This document shows, piece by piece, positions 50,573 to 59,079 of a stretch of 64,000 nucleotides of DNA. The notes beneath the pieces are model-generated. The model was given only the letters and a program-made list of their open reading frames with translations, was not told where the DNA came from and did not search any database. Position 1 is the first letter of the stretch. The number at the start of each line of letters is the position of its first letter. The translations under genes and the position numbers were made by a program. Source of the stretch: Arthrobacter_H rhombi (lineage in GTDB: Bacteria > Actinomycetota > Actinomycetes > Actinomycetales > Micrococcaceae); assembly GCF_039526245.1 (NCBI RefSeq), contig NZ_BAAAIV010000012.1:248001-312000 (forward strand), written 5' to 3'.

Positions 50573-51736
50573 TCAGTCGCGCTTCTTGCCGAAGACGATT
50601 TCGTCCCAGCTGGGGACGGAGGAACGCTTGGCCTTCTTACGTGAAGCACCACCGTCGTCGTCGGTGTCCTCGTGACGCGTCACCGAGTCGTCGGCGTGGC
50701 GGAAGTCCGAAGCACTGAGGCCGGGGATCACCGTGTATTCGCTGGTGTGCGTGCTGACGCCGTCGTGCAGGTGCGGAAGGTCCTCGTCGTCGGCCTCGTC
50801 ATGGGCCGGGGCGAATCCCAGTCGGCGGGCTTCCCCTTCGTCGACGAATTCCTCGTCGCGGGGGTGGGCTGCAGGGATCGACCCCTGGGACAGCAGCAGC
50901 GCCAACGCGTCGTCGCCGTCCTCGTCGACACCCAGACGCTGTCCGCGCCGTGCCCTCAGGACATCGAGGAGTTCCTCGGAGTCGTTGCCGGGGGCAGCGG
51001 GGGATCCGGTGCCCTTCGCGGCGCCCTGCACCTCGTGGCTGGGCTCGGATTCGAAATCGAAGGGACGGTCGGCCACCGCCGTCAGCCGGCGGTTGGTGAA
51101 CGCGTTTTCCGCGGGCTCCATCTCACTGAGGACCTGGGCCCACCGGTTGGCGTTCTGCAGGGATTTCCGTGCCGGGTGGAAGACCCAGAGTGCCGGGGGC
51201 TCCTCGCCGATGCTGGCATCGGTATTCGAGCCGCTCACGTCAAAGGTTGCCGAAATATCCCAGGAGCCATCGCTGCGGCGCCAGGCGTCCCACTCCAGTG
51301 ACGCGGCGCTGACGCCCAGCGTGCTCAGGCGGACGCCGACCATTTCGCCCAGTGAGGCCGGCTCGTCGCCGAAGGCCGAACGGTAGGTGTCATGCCCCTG
51401 CGGGGTGGAAACCTCGATGCCGCGGGCCAGCTGGGCGATGTAGTCGCGTTCCGCGCGCACCGGACCCTCATAGCGCAGCACATGGTCCAAGGGCAGGCCC
51501 GATTCCTCGGCCACCTGCTCAGCGGTGGACCCGGTGCGGATCCGGGCCTGGATCTCGCGGGGGGACAGCGCGGTGGGCGCATGTTCCGCAGTGGACGCGG
51601 CGGGGCGTCCAATGGGCCGGGCGGTGGCAGCCCGGAGCGCCTCGTCGATGCGCAGCACAAAGCTGGACCCATCGTCACTGCCCAACAGCAGGTGCTCGCC
51701 ATCCTCTTGGACACCTACGAGCCGAAGTTGCTGCAT
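50573..51736 (-). CDS. sepH: SepH (DUF3071), septation regulator
   Basis: 387 aa from ATG 51736 with GGAGG about 8 nt upstream. The DUF3071 domain has MQQLRLVGVQEDGEHLLLGS, then a helix-turn-helix-like ALSPREIQARIRTGSTAEQV, AEESGLPLDHVLRYEGPVRA and ERDYIAQLARG. A long acidic, disordered C-terminus follows (EEFVDEGEARRLGFAPAHDE) and ends in a basic patch RKKAKRSSVPSWDEIVFGKK. SepH binds and stimulates FtsZ assembly at actinobacterial septa. Divergent from the DUF4193 gene. Confidence 0.9.
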   Translation of the reverse strand: MQQLRLVGVQEDGEHLLLGSDDGSSFVLRIDEALRAATARPIGRPAASTAEHAPTALSPREIQARIRTGSTAEQVAEESGLPLDHVLRYEGPVRAERDYIAQLARGIEVSTPQGHDTYRSAFGDEPASLGEMVGVRLSTLGVSAASLEWDAWRRSDGSWDISATFDVSGSNTDASIGEEPPALWVFHPARKSLQNANRWAQVLSEMEPAENAFTNRRLTAVADRPFDFESEPSHEVQGAAKGTGSPAAPGNDSEELLDVLRARRGQRLGVDEDGDDALALLLSQGSIPAAHPRDEEFVDEGEARRLGFAPAHDEADDEDLPHLHDGVSTHTSEYTVIPGLSASDFRHADDSVTRHEDTDDDGGASRKKAKRSSVPSWDEIVFGKKRD

Positions 51737-52111
51737 ACTTTCCCTCCACGGATGCCTACGTACGGGTAAGACTCTGCCACTGGACCCCGTGATAATCCGT
51801 CATTTGCCGTGGTGTGGCGCGGTTTGTTTGGGCCCCGGGGACCCGGCGGGGACGGCCGCTGGGCCTGGCTCCCGGGCTGTTCCGCACCGGGATTTGGAAT
51901 TCTCCGGCCGATGGTGAACAATCTGTCCGTCACGGGCACAAAATGCCCGGTCGGGGCGTTGTGCTTCACGGGACGGAAACACTGGATCGACCCCTGGGGG
52001 CGGTCTCCGATTCCCAGGATCAATTCCCCGTCCAGACACCGATCCGGGAGTGCGGGCACCCGCCCGCGCGGACCGATGACCAGCGAAGAACCGGAGCGTG
52101 ACCGAGAGAAT
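51737..52111. other. Intergenic region between sepH and the DUF4193 gene
   Basis: 375 bp with no supported gene. It holds a possible hairpin at 51936-51964 (GCACAA and TTGTGC arms, with an inner TGCCC/GGGGC pairing) and must contain two divergent promoters. Long open frames through it are GC-driven and have no homology I recognise. Confidence 0.5.
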
Positions 52112-52411
52112 ATGGCGACCGACTACGATGCGCCGCGCAAGAACGACGACGATACCAAGGAAGACTCCCTCGAGGAGCTCAAGGGCCGTCGCACCGACAA
52201 GCAGTCGGCGGTGGTTGACGAAGACGAAGCGGAGGTAGCCGACTCCTACGAGCTGCCCGGCGCCGACCTCTCTGGTGAAGAACTGCTGGTCCGTGTGCTT
52301 CCGGCGCAGTCAGATGAGTTCACCTGTGCTTCGTGTTTCCTGGTGCGCCACCGCTCCCAGGTGGCGAAGGAGAAGAACGGGCTCTTCTACTGCAAGGACT
52401 GTGAGGGCTAG
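52112..52411 (+). CDS. DUF4193 protein
   Basis: 99 aa from ATG 52112 (MATDYDAPRKNDDDTKEDSL). It is highly acidic in the first 60 residues and ends in a zinc-ribbon-like pair FTCASCFLVRHRSQV and GLFYCKDCEG (two CxxC). Conserved in Actinobacteria next to sepH and dut; it may interact with RNA polymerase or the ribosome but the function is unknown to me. Confidence 0.92.
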   Translation: MATDYDAPRKNDDDTKEDSLEELKGRRTDKQSAVVDEDEAEVADSYELPGADLSGEELLVRVLPAQSDEFTCASCFLVRHRSQVAKEKNGLFYCKDCEG

Positions 52412-52474
52412 CCAGCTCACGGCGGCGGTCCCCGACGATACGCCAGGGCCCGCCCATGACCTGCGGGGAGGGAC

Positions 52475-52948
52475 TTACGCCCGGGCGCTTTCCTGCAGGG
52501 CGCGCTGCAGTTCCTCCGGGCGGCGCGTTGACGCGAGCCAGTAGGGGGTGGCGTCATTCGGGTCGATGATCTCGAGCTTGGCCACCGGGTCGACCCAGCC
52601 GCGCAGGCACAGGAATGCGGTGCCGTTGAGTCGGCGTCCACGCTCCAGGGTGGCTTCCTCGCCGCGGTAGACCGAGACCTCACCGATGAAGCGTCGTTCA
52701 ATGCTGGCGCGACCGACCTTCAACCAGTCGGCGGTCAGACTGATGGTGGGGGTGGACGAGAGCATGATGATCCCGACCGCGATGAAGACGATGATGCCCA
52801 CGACAATGGAGAGCTCCAGGTTGACCGGCAGGAACATGGCCATTCCGGCGAACCCGGTCCCCACGACCAGGATCCACAGCCACCAGGCGGGCCAGAGCTT
52901 TTCGCGGTAGATCTCGGGGGACGATGTGGAGGCAGTCTGATCAGGCAT
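52475..52948 (-). CDS. DUF3093 membrane protein
   Basis: 157 aa. Two hydrophobic segments (WPAWWLWILVVGTGFAGMAM and ELSIVVGIIVFIAVGIIML) are followed by a soluble region with GRASIERRFIGEVSVYRGEE and FLCLRGWVDPVAKLEIIDPN, ending in DPNDATPYWLASTRRPEELQ, typical of DUF3093. Conserved in Actinobacteria opposite dut; function unknown. Confidence 0.9.
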   Translation of the reverse strand: MPDQTASTSSPEIYREKLWPAWWLWILVVGTGFAGMAMFLPVNLELSIVVGIIVFIAVGIIMLSSTPTISLTADWLKVGRASIERRFIGEVSVYRGEEATLERGRRLNGTAFLCLRGWVDPVAKLEIIDPNDATPYWLASTRRPEELQRALQESARA

Positions 52949-53024
52949 GACACCAGCTTATTCTGCCGGGGCGTCCTGCCGTGCATTGGGGCTGCGGGGC
53001 AATCGGGCTAGAGTGAACTCGTTC

Positions 53025-53534
53025 ATGAACCGCAACGCCCTGGAGATCCCGGCCACGATGCCCGACCAGCCCACCACCACCCTTGACGTCCAGCTGAAGA
53101 TGCTCGATTCCGGCTTGGAACCGCCGTCGTATGCCCACCCGGGTGATGCGGGCGCGGACCTGCGGGCGCGCGAAGACGTCACCCTGGAACCGGGGGAGCG
53201 GAAGCTCGTTCCCACCGGGGTTGCCCTGGCCCTGCCCGACGGATTCGTCGGCTTGGTCCATCCACGCTCGGGTCTGGCCACCAAACACGGCCTGACCGTG
53301 GTCAACGCACCGGGAACCGTCGATGCCGGTTACCGTGGCGAGATTTCGGTGACCCTGCTCAATACCGATGCCCGGACCCCGATCGTGCTGCACCGCGGTG
53401 ACCGCATCGCGCAACTGGTCATCCAGCGCGTCGAGCATGCCGCCTTCATCCCCGTTGAGGACCTGCCCGATTCCGTGCGCGGCGCCGGGGGCTTCGGGTC
53501 CACCGGCGGCTTCACCCCGTCGCCATCGCGTTGA
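53025..53534 (+). CDS. dut: dUTP diphosphatase
   Basis: 169 aa from ATG 53025; a second ATG at 53058 (MPDQPTTTLDVQ) has a better upstream GGAG and may be used, giving 158 aa. The trimeric dUTPase motifs are present: AHPGDAGADLRA (motif 1), HPRSGLATKHGLTV (2), NAPGTVDAGYRGE (3), RGDRIAQLVIQRV (4) and RGAGGFGSTGGF (5, swapped arm). It hydrolyses dUTP to dUMP, keeping uracil out of DNA. First of the dut-DUF3710-OB-DUF3159 run. Confidence 0.96.
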   Translation: MNRNALEIPATMPDQPTTTLDVQLKMLDSGLEPPSYAHPGDAGADLRAREDVTLEPGERKLVPTGVALALPDGFVGLVHPRSGLATKHGLTVVNAPGTVDAGYRGEISVTLLNTDARTPIVLHRGDRIAQLVIQRVEHAAFIPVEDLPDSVRGAGGFGSTGGFTPSPSR

Positions 53535-53589
53535 GCACCGTCATCCCCTTGTCACCAGCTGCGGCCCCGAGGGGCCGGGAGGAGCACCC

Positions 53590-54351
53590 ATGATCTTCAA
53601 GCGCAAGACCACCAAGACCACCGACGACGCAGTGTCCGAGGCCCGGACCGGGCAGGACGCTGCGGATTCGGAGACCGCCTCGGGCGCCGGAACCGATGAC
53701 GGCCTCGAGCCACTGGCCCCGGGAAATGAACAGGGGCCGTTCGATATCGACGATGCCCCCGATCACGAGCACTACATCGACCTCGGTGCGCTGAAGGTCG
53801 AGCCCGTCGAGGGCATGCAGCTGCGCCTGGAGGTCGAGGAGGGCAGCCAGCGCGTGATCGCCGCGGCTCTGGAACTCGACGGGTCCCGGCTGCAGCTCCA
53901 GGTTTTCGCCGCACCGAAGTCCTCGGGCCTGTGGGACGGCATTGCCGCGCAGATCGAGCAGAGCATCGGCGAACAGGACGGCAAGATCGACCGGGTGGAG
54001 GGCCGCTTCGGCACCGAACTCATCGCCCGGGTTCCCGCCGAAGGTCCGGACGGCACCCAGGGATACATGGTCGCGCGGTTCCTCGGCGTCGATGGCGGAC
54101 GCTGGTTCCTCCGTGGCGTCATCGGTGGCCCGGCCACCCTGGATCGCGCCCAGGCCGAGCGCCTCGAAGACCGGTTCGCACGGGTGGTTGTCGACCGCGG
54201 TGACCAGCCCATGCCGCCGACGGAGCTCATCCCGCTGACCATGCCCGCCGGCGCCGTCGCCCGTGAGGAACCCGCCGACGGCACCGACGACGGCGACTCG
54301 GGTCTGGATGGGCGGCCCGAACGCGGGCCGGAGATCACCCAGATTGGCTGA
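53590..54351 (+). CDS. DUF3710 protein
   Basis: 253 aa from ATG 53590 with GGAGGAG 6-7 nt upstream. The basic start (MIFKRKTTKTTDD) and an acidic linker precede the domain: GPFDIDDAPDHEHYIDLGAL, EGMQLRLEVEEGSQRVIAAA and GRFGTELIARVPAEG. A later region RWFLRGVIGGPATLDRAQAE is characteristic. Conserved in Actinobacteria downstream of dut; function unknown. The stop overlaps the next gene. Confidence 0.92.
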   Translation: MIFKRKTTKTTDDAVSEARTGQDAADSETASGAGTDDGLEPLAPGNEQGPFDIDDAPDHEHYIDLGALKVEPVEGMQLRLEVEEGSQRVIAAALELDGSRLQLQVFAAPKSSGLWDGIAAQIEQSIGEQDGKIDRVEGRFGTELIARVPAEGPDGTQGYMVARFLGVDGGRWFLRGVIGGPATLDRAQAERLEDRFARVVVDRGDQPMPPTELIPLTMPAGAVAREEPADGTDDGDSGLDGRPERGPEITQIG

Positions 54352-54745
54352 ACGCTCCCACCCGACCCGGCGCCGGGGCTCCGACCTGGGCCCCGGGCGC
54401 CCGGTGGCAGCCGACGCCGAGCAATGCTCTGCGCTGAGCCAGCTGCCCGTCCGCGGACGGATCCAGGCCCGCGGCTTCGTTGAGCACATCAGGATCCTTC
54501 CGGGCGGGCAGGCCCCGGTTTTCACCGCAGGCGTCGTGGACACCCCGGCTCCCCCCGGAGGACGCCGCACCCCGGTGAGCCGGATCCGTCTGGTCTGGAC
54601 GGGTCAACGTCGCGTCCCGGGCATCGAAGCCGGCACCCGGCTGCGCTTCGAGGGCATGATCGCCCCGGTCGACGGACTCCCCACCATCTACAACCCCCGG
54701 TACGAGATCCTGCCGGAACGCGAACATCCCCTGGAGGACACATGA
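54344..54745 (+). CDS. OB-fold nucleic-acid-binding protein
   Basis: 133 aa from TTG 54344, whose codon lies in the last codons of the DUF3710 gene (stop overlap), with GGAG about 12 nt before. A GTG at 54404 is an alternative. An OB-fold is suggested by LPVRGRIQARGFVEHIRILP, RIRLVWTGQRRVPGIEAGTR and LRFEGMIAPVDGLPTIYNPR. It belongs to the conserved trio between DUF3710 and DUF3159; the substrate is unknown. Its stop overlaps the next ATG. Confidence 0.82.
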   Translation: MAERSHPTRRRGSDLGPGRPVAADAEQCSALSQLPVRGRIQARGFVEHIRILPGGQAPVFTAGVVDTPAPPGGRRTPVSRIRLVWTGQRRVPGIEAGTRLRFEGMIAPVDGLPTIYNPRYEILPEREHPLEDT

Positions 54746-55464
54746 GCCACGGCCCGGAGAACGGCCAGCCCCCGGAACCGGAGATGAACCCGGCCGATGA
54801 CCTGGGCCGCCGCCTGGCCGAGGGATCGGGAATCCACCGGACCGCCAGCGGACAGGTCGACGTGCTCAAGACGGTCGGCGGTGTCCGCGGCCTCGTGGAA
54901 GCCCTGCTGCCGGGCATCGTGTTCCTGGGCGTTTTCATGGCGACCCAGGAGTTGAACCCCGCACTCATCTCCTCGCTGGCCATCGCCGCCGTGTTCACGG
55001 TGGTCCGTTTGGTCCGCAAGTCAGGACTCAGCCAGGCACTGGCCGGGCTCTTCGGCGTCGTGATCTGTGCCCTGGTGGCGCGCACCACGGGCAATGCCCG
55101 CGACTTCTACGTCCCCGGTTTCATCCTGAACGGCGCCTACCTCCTCGGCCTGGCGCTCTCCGTGTTCGTGCGTTGGCCGCTGATGGGACTGGTGTTCGGT
55201 TTCATCCGGGGCGAGAACACCCAGTGGCGCCAGGAGCCGCGGCGGAGGACCGCCTACAACGTGGCGACCTGGGTGATCGTTGGAGTATTTGCTGCCCGGT
55301 TGGCCGTGCAGCTGCCGTTGTACGCGGCGAACAACGTCGAGGCGCTGGGGGCGGCCCGCATCGTCATGGGCATCCCGCTGTACGCCATGGGACTGTGGTT
55401 GTCCTGGATGATTTCCCGCCCCGCATCCACGCCCGGGACCGGGGACGCCGCAGAGCGCCCCTGA
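54742..55464 (+). CDS. DUF3159 membrane protein
   Basis: 240 aa from ATG 54742 (ATGA overlap). About five hydrophobic segments: LPGIVFLGVFMATQELNPAL, ISSLAIAAVFTVVRLVRKSG, LAGLFGVVICALVARTTGNA, LNGAYLLGLALSVFVRWPLM and VATWVIVGVFAARLAVQLPL. Conserved GFIRGENTQWRQEPRRRTAY between segments is the DUF3159 signature. Function unknown; possibly linked to potassium/APC transport by neighbourhood. Confidence 0.9.
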   Translation: MSHGPENGQPPEPEMNPADDLGRRLAEGSGIHRTASGQVDVLKTVGGVRGLVEALLPGIVFLGVFMATQELNPALISSLAIAAVFTVVRLVRKSGLSQALAGLFGVVICALVARTTGNARDFYVPGFILNGAYLLGLALSVFVRWPLMGLVFGFIRGENTQWRQEPRRRTAYNVATWVIVGVFAARLAVQLPLYAANNVEALGAARIVMGIPLYAMGLWLSWMISRPASTPGTGDAAERP

Positions 55465-55499
55465 CCCCGGCTGACGCCCACGCGCCTATCTCATATCGG

Positions 55500-56213
55500 C
55501 TAGGCGCGGAAGGCGTCGGCGGCGTCGTCCTCGATGCCGTCGGAACGGGTGCGGGTCTGCGAGCGCAGGACCGTGCGCAAATCGTCCTCGGCGGCAATGG
55601 CGGTGATGAAGAACAGCTCGTCGCCACCCTCGATCACGTCATCGGGGCTGGGGGTGATGGCCAGGTCATCGCGCAGGATCGCCACCACCGCGGTGTCCTG
55701 CGGCCACGGGACCTCACCGAGCGTGCTGCCAATCAGGGCTGCATCGGCCGGGACGGTGAATTCGACCATGGAAGTGACACCGGTCTGCAGGGTCAGCAGC
55801 CGCACCACGTCGCCGACCTCGACGGCCTCCTCGACCAGCGCGGTCATCATGCGCGGGGTACTCACCGCCACGTCGACACCCCAGGCGTCGTCGAACATCC
55901 AGTCGTTCTTCGGGTTGTTGACCCGCCCCACCGTCCGGCCGACGCCGAACTCGCTCTTGGCCAGCAGCGAGACGACCAGGTTCACCTTGTCGTCGCCGGT
56001 GGCGGACACCACGACGTCGACCTCGCCGAGCTGGGCTTCCTTGAGCGTGGTGAGCTCGCAGGCGTCGCCGAAGAGCCAGGTGGCCCCCTGGACGCCGCTG
56101 CGCCCGACTACCTCGGGCTTCTCGTCGATCAGCAGGACCTGGTGGCCGTGCGAAATCAGTTCCTTGGCGATGGAGGAGCCGACGCTGCCGGCCCCCGCGA
56201 TGACGATCTTCAC
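55500..56213 (-). CDS. TrkA-type potassium channel regulator (CeoC-like)
   Basis: 237 aa from GTG 56213, overlapping the stop of the preceding trkA gene (GTGA). It has an RCK_N NAD-binding fold with the glycine motif KIVIAGAGSVGSSIAKEL, LIDEKPEVVGRSGVQGATWL and ATGDDKVNLVVSLLAKSEFG, then an RCK_C domain around SVDFTVPADAALIGSTLGEV-like sequence. In this lineage two TrkA proteins form a pair (CeoB/CeoC) controlling K+ uptake; no Trk/Ktr membrane subunit is present in the window, though the divergent APC permease (57046) may be the partner. Confidence 0.88.
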   Translation of the reverse strand: MKIVIAGAGSVGSSIAKELISHGHQVLLIDEKPEVVGRSGVQGATWLFGDACELTTLKEAQLGEVDVVVSATGDDKVNLVVSLLAKSEFGVGRTVGRVNNPKNDWMFDDAWGVDVAVSTPRMMTALVEEAVEVGDVVRLLTLQTGVTSMVEFTVPADAALIGSTLGEVPWPQDTAVVAILRDDLAITPSPDDVIEGGDELFFITAIAAEDDLRTVLRSQTRTRSDGIEDDAADAFRA

Positions 56214-56902
56214 TGCTGCTCCTCATCGTCGTCCGGTGTGGCCGCCGGTGGCTTGGACAGGATCCTGTCGATGTCGCCCATGGTCCGCACGGCCATCATG
56301 GCGTGCAGGATGTCGCCCTGCTGCAGGCGGTCATCCGAGCGCGGGATCATCCCCTCGCCGAAACGGGTGAGGTAGGCGACCCGGATGCCCGAGACCTCCT
56401 CGATGTCGGCCAGGCTGTGCCCGTACCATGCGTCGTTGACGGACACCTCCCCGAGGATCAGGCGGCCGGAGGCCTCGCGGAAGTCACCGTTGATGCCCTG
56501 CTCGGGAAGGATCCGACGCAGTACCTGGTCGGCGCTCCAGCGCACTGCAGCCACGGTGGGGATCCCCAGCCGCTGGTAGATCTCCGCCCGGCCCGGGTCG
56601 TAGATCCGGGCCACGACGTGGGGCACATGGTAGTTCTCGCGGGCTACGCGGGTGGCCAGGATGTTGGAGTTGTCCCCGCTGGAGACGGCGGCGAAGGCGT
56701 AGGCGTTGGCGATATCTGCCCGTTCCAGGGTCTCGCGGTCGAACCCGACACCGCTGACCTTCTGGCCGGCGAACCCCCGGCGCAACCGCCGGAACGCCCG
56801 CTCGTCCTGGTCGATGATCGCCACGGTATGTCCGGCGTCGTCCAAGGTGTGGGCCAGCGTGACGCCGACGCGTCCGCACCCCATGATGACGAAGTGGGCC
56901 AT
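56210..56902 (-). CDS. TrkA-type potassium channel regulator (CeoB-like)
   Basis: 230 aa from ATG 56902 (MAHFVIMGCGRVGVTLAHTL). The Rossmann motif GCGRVGVTLA is followed by IDQDERAFRRLRRGF and AVSSGDNSNILATRVARENY. A C-terminal RCK_C part has SGRLILGEVSVNDAWYGHSL. First of the pair, co-translated with the second. It binds NAD(H) and senses redox or energy state to gate K+ uptake in the family. Confidence 0.9.
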   Translation of the reverse strand: MAHFVIMGCGRVGVTLAHTLDDAGHTVAIIDQDERAFRRLRRGFAGQKVSGVGFDRETLERADIANAYAFAAVSSGDNSNILATRVARENYHVPHVVARIYDPGRAEIYQRLGIPTVAAVRWSADQVLRRILPEQGINGDFREASGRLILGEVSVNDAWYGHSLADIEEVSGIRVAYLTRFGEGMIPRSDDRLQQGDILHAMMAVRTMGDIDRILSKPPAATPDDDEEQQ

Positions 56903-57045
56903 GCATTGCTCCCCGGGTCGTGGTCGTGGCGGTGGCGCCGTCGGCGTCCCGCAAGTGGTTCCCAGTCTCCCACGCCGGGCACCCGGCGGGCGCTGGAGGC
57001 GCGGCGTGTATGACAGATAGACCATGCACGGGCTAACTTTGACTG

Positions 57046-59079
57046 GTGCTGACGTTCCTCGACGCGCTGAAGCGGATCCTGGTTGGCAGGCCATTCCGCA
57101 CCGAACGGCTGAAGCAGGCGCCGCTGCGCCGCCGGCTCGCGCTTCCACTGCTTTCCTCCAACGCGCTCTCCTCGGTGGCCTACGCCCCCGACGAGGTGCT
57201 GATGACGTTGGCCATTGCCGGGTTGTCGGCCATCTATTTCTCGCCGGTGGTGGGCATCGCCATCATGGCCGTCATGCTGGTGATCATCGCGTCCTACCGG
57301 CAGTCGGTGAAGGCCTACCCGTCGGGCCGCGGCGACTACGAGATCGCCAGCGTCAACCTGGGACCACGCGCCGGCACCACCGTCGCGGCGGCGCTGCTGG
57401 TCGACTTCGTGCTCACCGTGGCCGTGTCGATGTCCTCCGCTGCCCACTACGTCGTTGCGGCCTTCCCCGCGCTCAACGGCCACCAGACGCAGCTGGCCAG
57501 TGCCGGCGTCGTGCTCTTGGCCCTGCTGAACCTGCGCGGGCTGGGCCGCTCCCGCCTGGGCAAGGCGCTGCCGACCTACCTGTTCATCGGCACCATGCTG
57601 GTGATGATCGTGACCGGGGCGATCGGCGCGGCCCGGGGCAGCCTCGGGGCGGCCCCCAGCGCCGGGTTCGAGATCCTGCCGCAGGCCGGCTACGACTCCT
57701 CGCTCACCGGCCTGCTCGGCGTGGTGCTGGTGCTGCGCGCCTTCTCCACCGGCTCCGCCGCGCTGACCGGCATCGAGGCCCCGATCTCCAACGTGCAGAA
57801 CCTGGCCCGCCCCCGCGCCCGCAATGCAGCATCGATCCTGCTGATGCTCGGCGTCATCGCCACCGTGTTGACCCTGGGCACCATGTTCCTGGCCCGCGCC
57901 ACCCGGGTGCACATGGTGGAGAACCCGCAGGCCAACCTGCTCGCCAACGGGGGGCCGGTGCCCGGGGACTACATCCAGAACCCCGTCCTGGGACAGCTCG
58001 CCCAGGCGGTGTTCGGCGCCGGCAGCTTCGGCTTCTTCGTGATCCTCGCCGCCACCGTCGCCGTGCTGTGGATGGCAGGACACACGGCGTTCACCTCGTT
58101 CCCGAACCTGGCCTCGCATCTGGCCACCGACGGCTACCTGCCCCGCCAGCTGCGCAAACGCGGGGACCGGTTGGGCTTCAGCAACGGCATCATCGCCCTG
58201 GGCGTCGGCGCGCTGGCCCTGGTGCTGGTCTTCAACGCACATGTCGCCACGCTCATCCAGCTCTACGTCGTCGGGGTCTTCGTGTCCTTCACGCTCAGCC
58301 AGCTGGGCATGGTCAGGCACTGGAGCCGGCAGCTGGCCAGCACCGCCAAGGCCCGGGTGAGGCACCGGATCATGCGCTCGCGGTTGCTGAACCTGGTCGG
58401 GTTCGTGCTCACCGCCGCCGTGCTGGTGATCGTGCTGGTCACCAAGTTCATCTTCGGTGCCTGGCTGGCGGTGCTGGCCATCGTGGTGCTCTACCTGGTG
58501 ATGTATTCGATCCATGCCCACTACGCCGCGGTGGACCGTGAACTGTCGATCGACACGGCCGGCACCGCCAAGGCGCTGCCGGCGCGGGTCCACGCGCTGA
58601 TCCTGGTCTCGACGCTGCGCAAGCCGGTGCTCCGGGCCGTCGCCTTCGCCCGCGCCGGCCGTCCGTCCAAGCTCGATGCGATCATCGTGGACATCGACCA
58701 GGAGGCCACCGCCCGGACCGTCGCCGAATGGGACCGGCTGCAGATCCCGGTGCCGATCACCGTCCTGGCCTCGCCCTACCGGGAGACCGCGGCACCGATC
58801 ATCGACTACATCAAGGGCATCAAATCCGATTCCCCCCGCGACCTGATCGTGGTCTACATCCCCGAATACGTCGTGGGACGCTGGTGGGAGCAGCTGGTCC
58901 ACAACCAGACGGCCCTGCGGATCAAGACGCGGCTGCACTTCGAACCAGGGGTCGTGGTCGCCAGCGTCCCCTGGCAGCTGTCGGAGGAAACCCACGGACG
59001 GGCCCTTTTCGAGAACGAACGCGGCGATCCATCCGCCGAGGACAACACACCACAGCACGACGGCGGGAGCATCAAGTGA
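57046..59079 (+). CDS. APC-superfamily permease (DUF-type amino-acid/polyamine/K+ transporter)
   Basis: 677 aa from GTG 57046. About 12 hydrophobic segments follow the conserved start LALPLLSSNALSSVAYAPDE. Motifs of amino-acid/polyamine permeases include RQSVKAYPSGRGDYEIASVN, RAFSTGSAALTGIEAPISNV and ATVAVLWMAGHTAFTSFPNL. A C-terminal soluble domain (about 490-677) contains ALILVSTLRKPVLRAVAFAR and IVVYIPEYVVGRWWEQLVHN. KUP/AmtR-like K+ uptake or amino-acid uptake are both possible. It sits between the two divergent trkA genes and the methyltransferase, and overlaps the latter (GTGA). Confidence 0.84.
   Translation: MLTFLDALKRILVGRPFRTERLKQAPLRRRLALPLLSSNALSSVAYAPDEVLMTLAIAGLSAIYFSPVVGIAIMAVMLVIIASYRQSVKAYPSGRGDYEIASVNLGPRAGTTVAAALLVDFVLTVAVSMSSAAHYVVAAFPALNGHQTQLASAGVVLLALLNLRGLGRSRLGKALPTYLFIGTMLVMIVTGAIGAARGSLGAAPSAGFEILPQAGYDSSLTGLLGVVLVLRAFSTGSAALTGIEAPISNVQNLARPRARNAASILLMLGVIATVLTLGTMFLARATRVHMVENPQANLLANGGPVPGDYIQNPVLGQLAQAVFGAGSFGFFVILAATVAVLWMAGHTAFTSFPNLASHLATDGYLPRQLRKRGDRLGFSNGIIALGVGALALVLVFNAHVATLIQLYVVGVFVSFTLSQLGMVRHWSRQLASTAKARVRHRIMRSRLLNLVGFVLTAAVLVIVLVTKFIFGAWLAVLAIVVLYLVMYSIHAHYAAVDRELSIDTAGTAKALPARVHALILVSTLRKPVLRAVAFARAGRPSKLDAIIVDIDQEATARTVAEWDRLQIPVPITVLASPYRETAAPIIDYIKGIKSDSPRDLIVVYIPEYVVGRWWEQLVHNQTALRIKTRLHFEPGVVVASVPWQLSEETHGRALFENERGDPSAEDNTPQHDGGSIK

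Noticed and set aside
52475..52986. Plus-strand small frames opposite the DUF3093 gene
   Set aside because: They lack ribosome-binding sites and mirror the membrane protein's codons.
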